From positions 1 to 5,242 of the forward strand of contig JAMDCS010000141.1 of the NCBI GenBank assembly GCA_023488835.1: a stretch of 5,242 nucleotides of DNA, in the 5' to 3' direction. This DNA is from Candidatus Bathyarchaeota archaeon. Its GTDB lineage: Archaea; Thermoproteota; Bathyarchaeia; Bathyarchaeales; UBA233. A program made the translations under genes and the position numbers. The notes beneath the pieces are model-generated. The model made no database searches, had not been told where the DNA came from, and was given only the letters and a program-made list of their open reading frames with translations. Positions 5,161 through 5,242 of this stretch are shown here, piece after piece; position 1 is the first letter of the stretch, and each line of letters begins with the position of its first letter.

Positions 5161-5186
5161 AATGGGGGACGCGTATCGGCACCTAT
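5161..5186 (-). repeat. GGGG-rich diverged repeat, copy B
   Basis: Read on the minus strand: ATAGGTGCCGATACGCG followed by TCCCCCATT. It pairs with copy A at 3086-3113 in the same orientation. It follows the possible minus-strand stop codon at 5218-5216 by about 30 bases, just as copy A follows the stop at 3123. The stem is poor here, so sequence recognition is more likely than a terminator hairpin. Confidence 0.5.
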
Positions 5187-5215
5187 TTTCAAAAATATCA
5201 AATATTGTAAGTAAC

Positions 5216-5242
5216 TTAGGCGTGCTTGCGTTTCTTTGTGTA
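5216..5242 (-). CDS. Possible C-terminus of a Lys/Arg-rich protein, partial
   Basis: The minus strand enters the window with eight codons, YTKKRKHA, and a TAA at 5218-5216. The basic ending and the noncoding sequence after it are compatible with the tail of a nucleic-acid-binding protein, but eight codons cannot establish a gene. The position of repeat copy B beyond the stop is the only contextual support. Confidence 0.2.
   Translation of the reverse strand, partial: YTKKRKHA

Noticed and set aside
3000..5242. CRISPR array, insertion sequence or tRNA attachment site
   Set aside because: There are no regularly spaced repeats, no transposase-like frame and no tRNA-like sequence. The two GGGG-rich repeats are too few and too diverged to call ends of a mobile element.

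Overview
The window is archaeal. Its centre carries nop5 followed by flpA (fibrillarin), the protein core of the box C/D small ribonucleoprotein that guides 2'-O-methylation of RNA in Archaea. Promoters with TATA/BRE-like elements about 26 bases before plausible transcription starts, and terminator-like U tracts, fit this. The lineage cannot be fixed from the window; an uncultured member of the Thermoproteota (Bathyarchaeia-like) is only a guess.

Left part (1-681, minus strand): the N-terminal end of an OsmC/Ohr-type thiol peroxidase-like protein runs off the left edge. Upstream of it is a small ArsR-type winged-helix repressor. Both promoters carry the same half-sites, ATATTC and GAATAT: a 12-bp perfect palindrome before arsR and an inverted repeat with an 8-bp spacer before the OsmC gene. 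This suggests one autoregulated repressor that also controls a redox-protection gene.

Middle part (679-2810, minus strand): nop5 and flpA overlap by 17 bases. I start flpA at a GTG (1377), giving a 232-residue protein of normal archaeal length. The longer open frame before it is only a shadow of the nop5 3' end. Nop5 carries an unusual 81-residue tail rich in Arg, Gly and Pro (RGG/GAR-like) after an ordinary NOP domain.

Right part (2811-5242): this part is visibly richer in A+T and looks accessory. A gene-poor gap leads to a two-pass membrane protein with six N-glycosylation sequons. Divergent from it is a gene in two frames. The upstream half is an all-helical domain. The downstream half has a Cys cluster and an RNxxxH motif typical of HEPN ribonucleases. 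The halves join by a -1 shift exactly where a canonical A AAT TTT slippery heptamer lies in the zero frame. The result is either a 305-residue HEPN protein made by frameshifting or one broken by a single-base deletion. The pair is bracketed by two diverged copies of a ~27-bp GGGG-rich repeat in the same orientation. A short Lys/Arg-rich C-terminus of another minus-strand frame may enter at the right edge.
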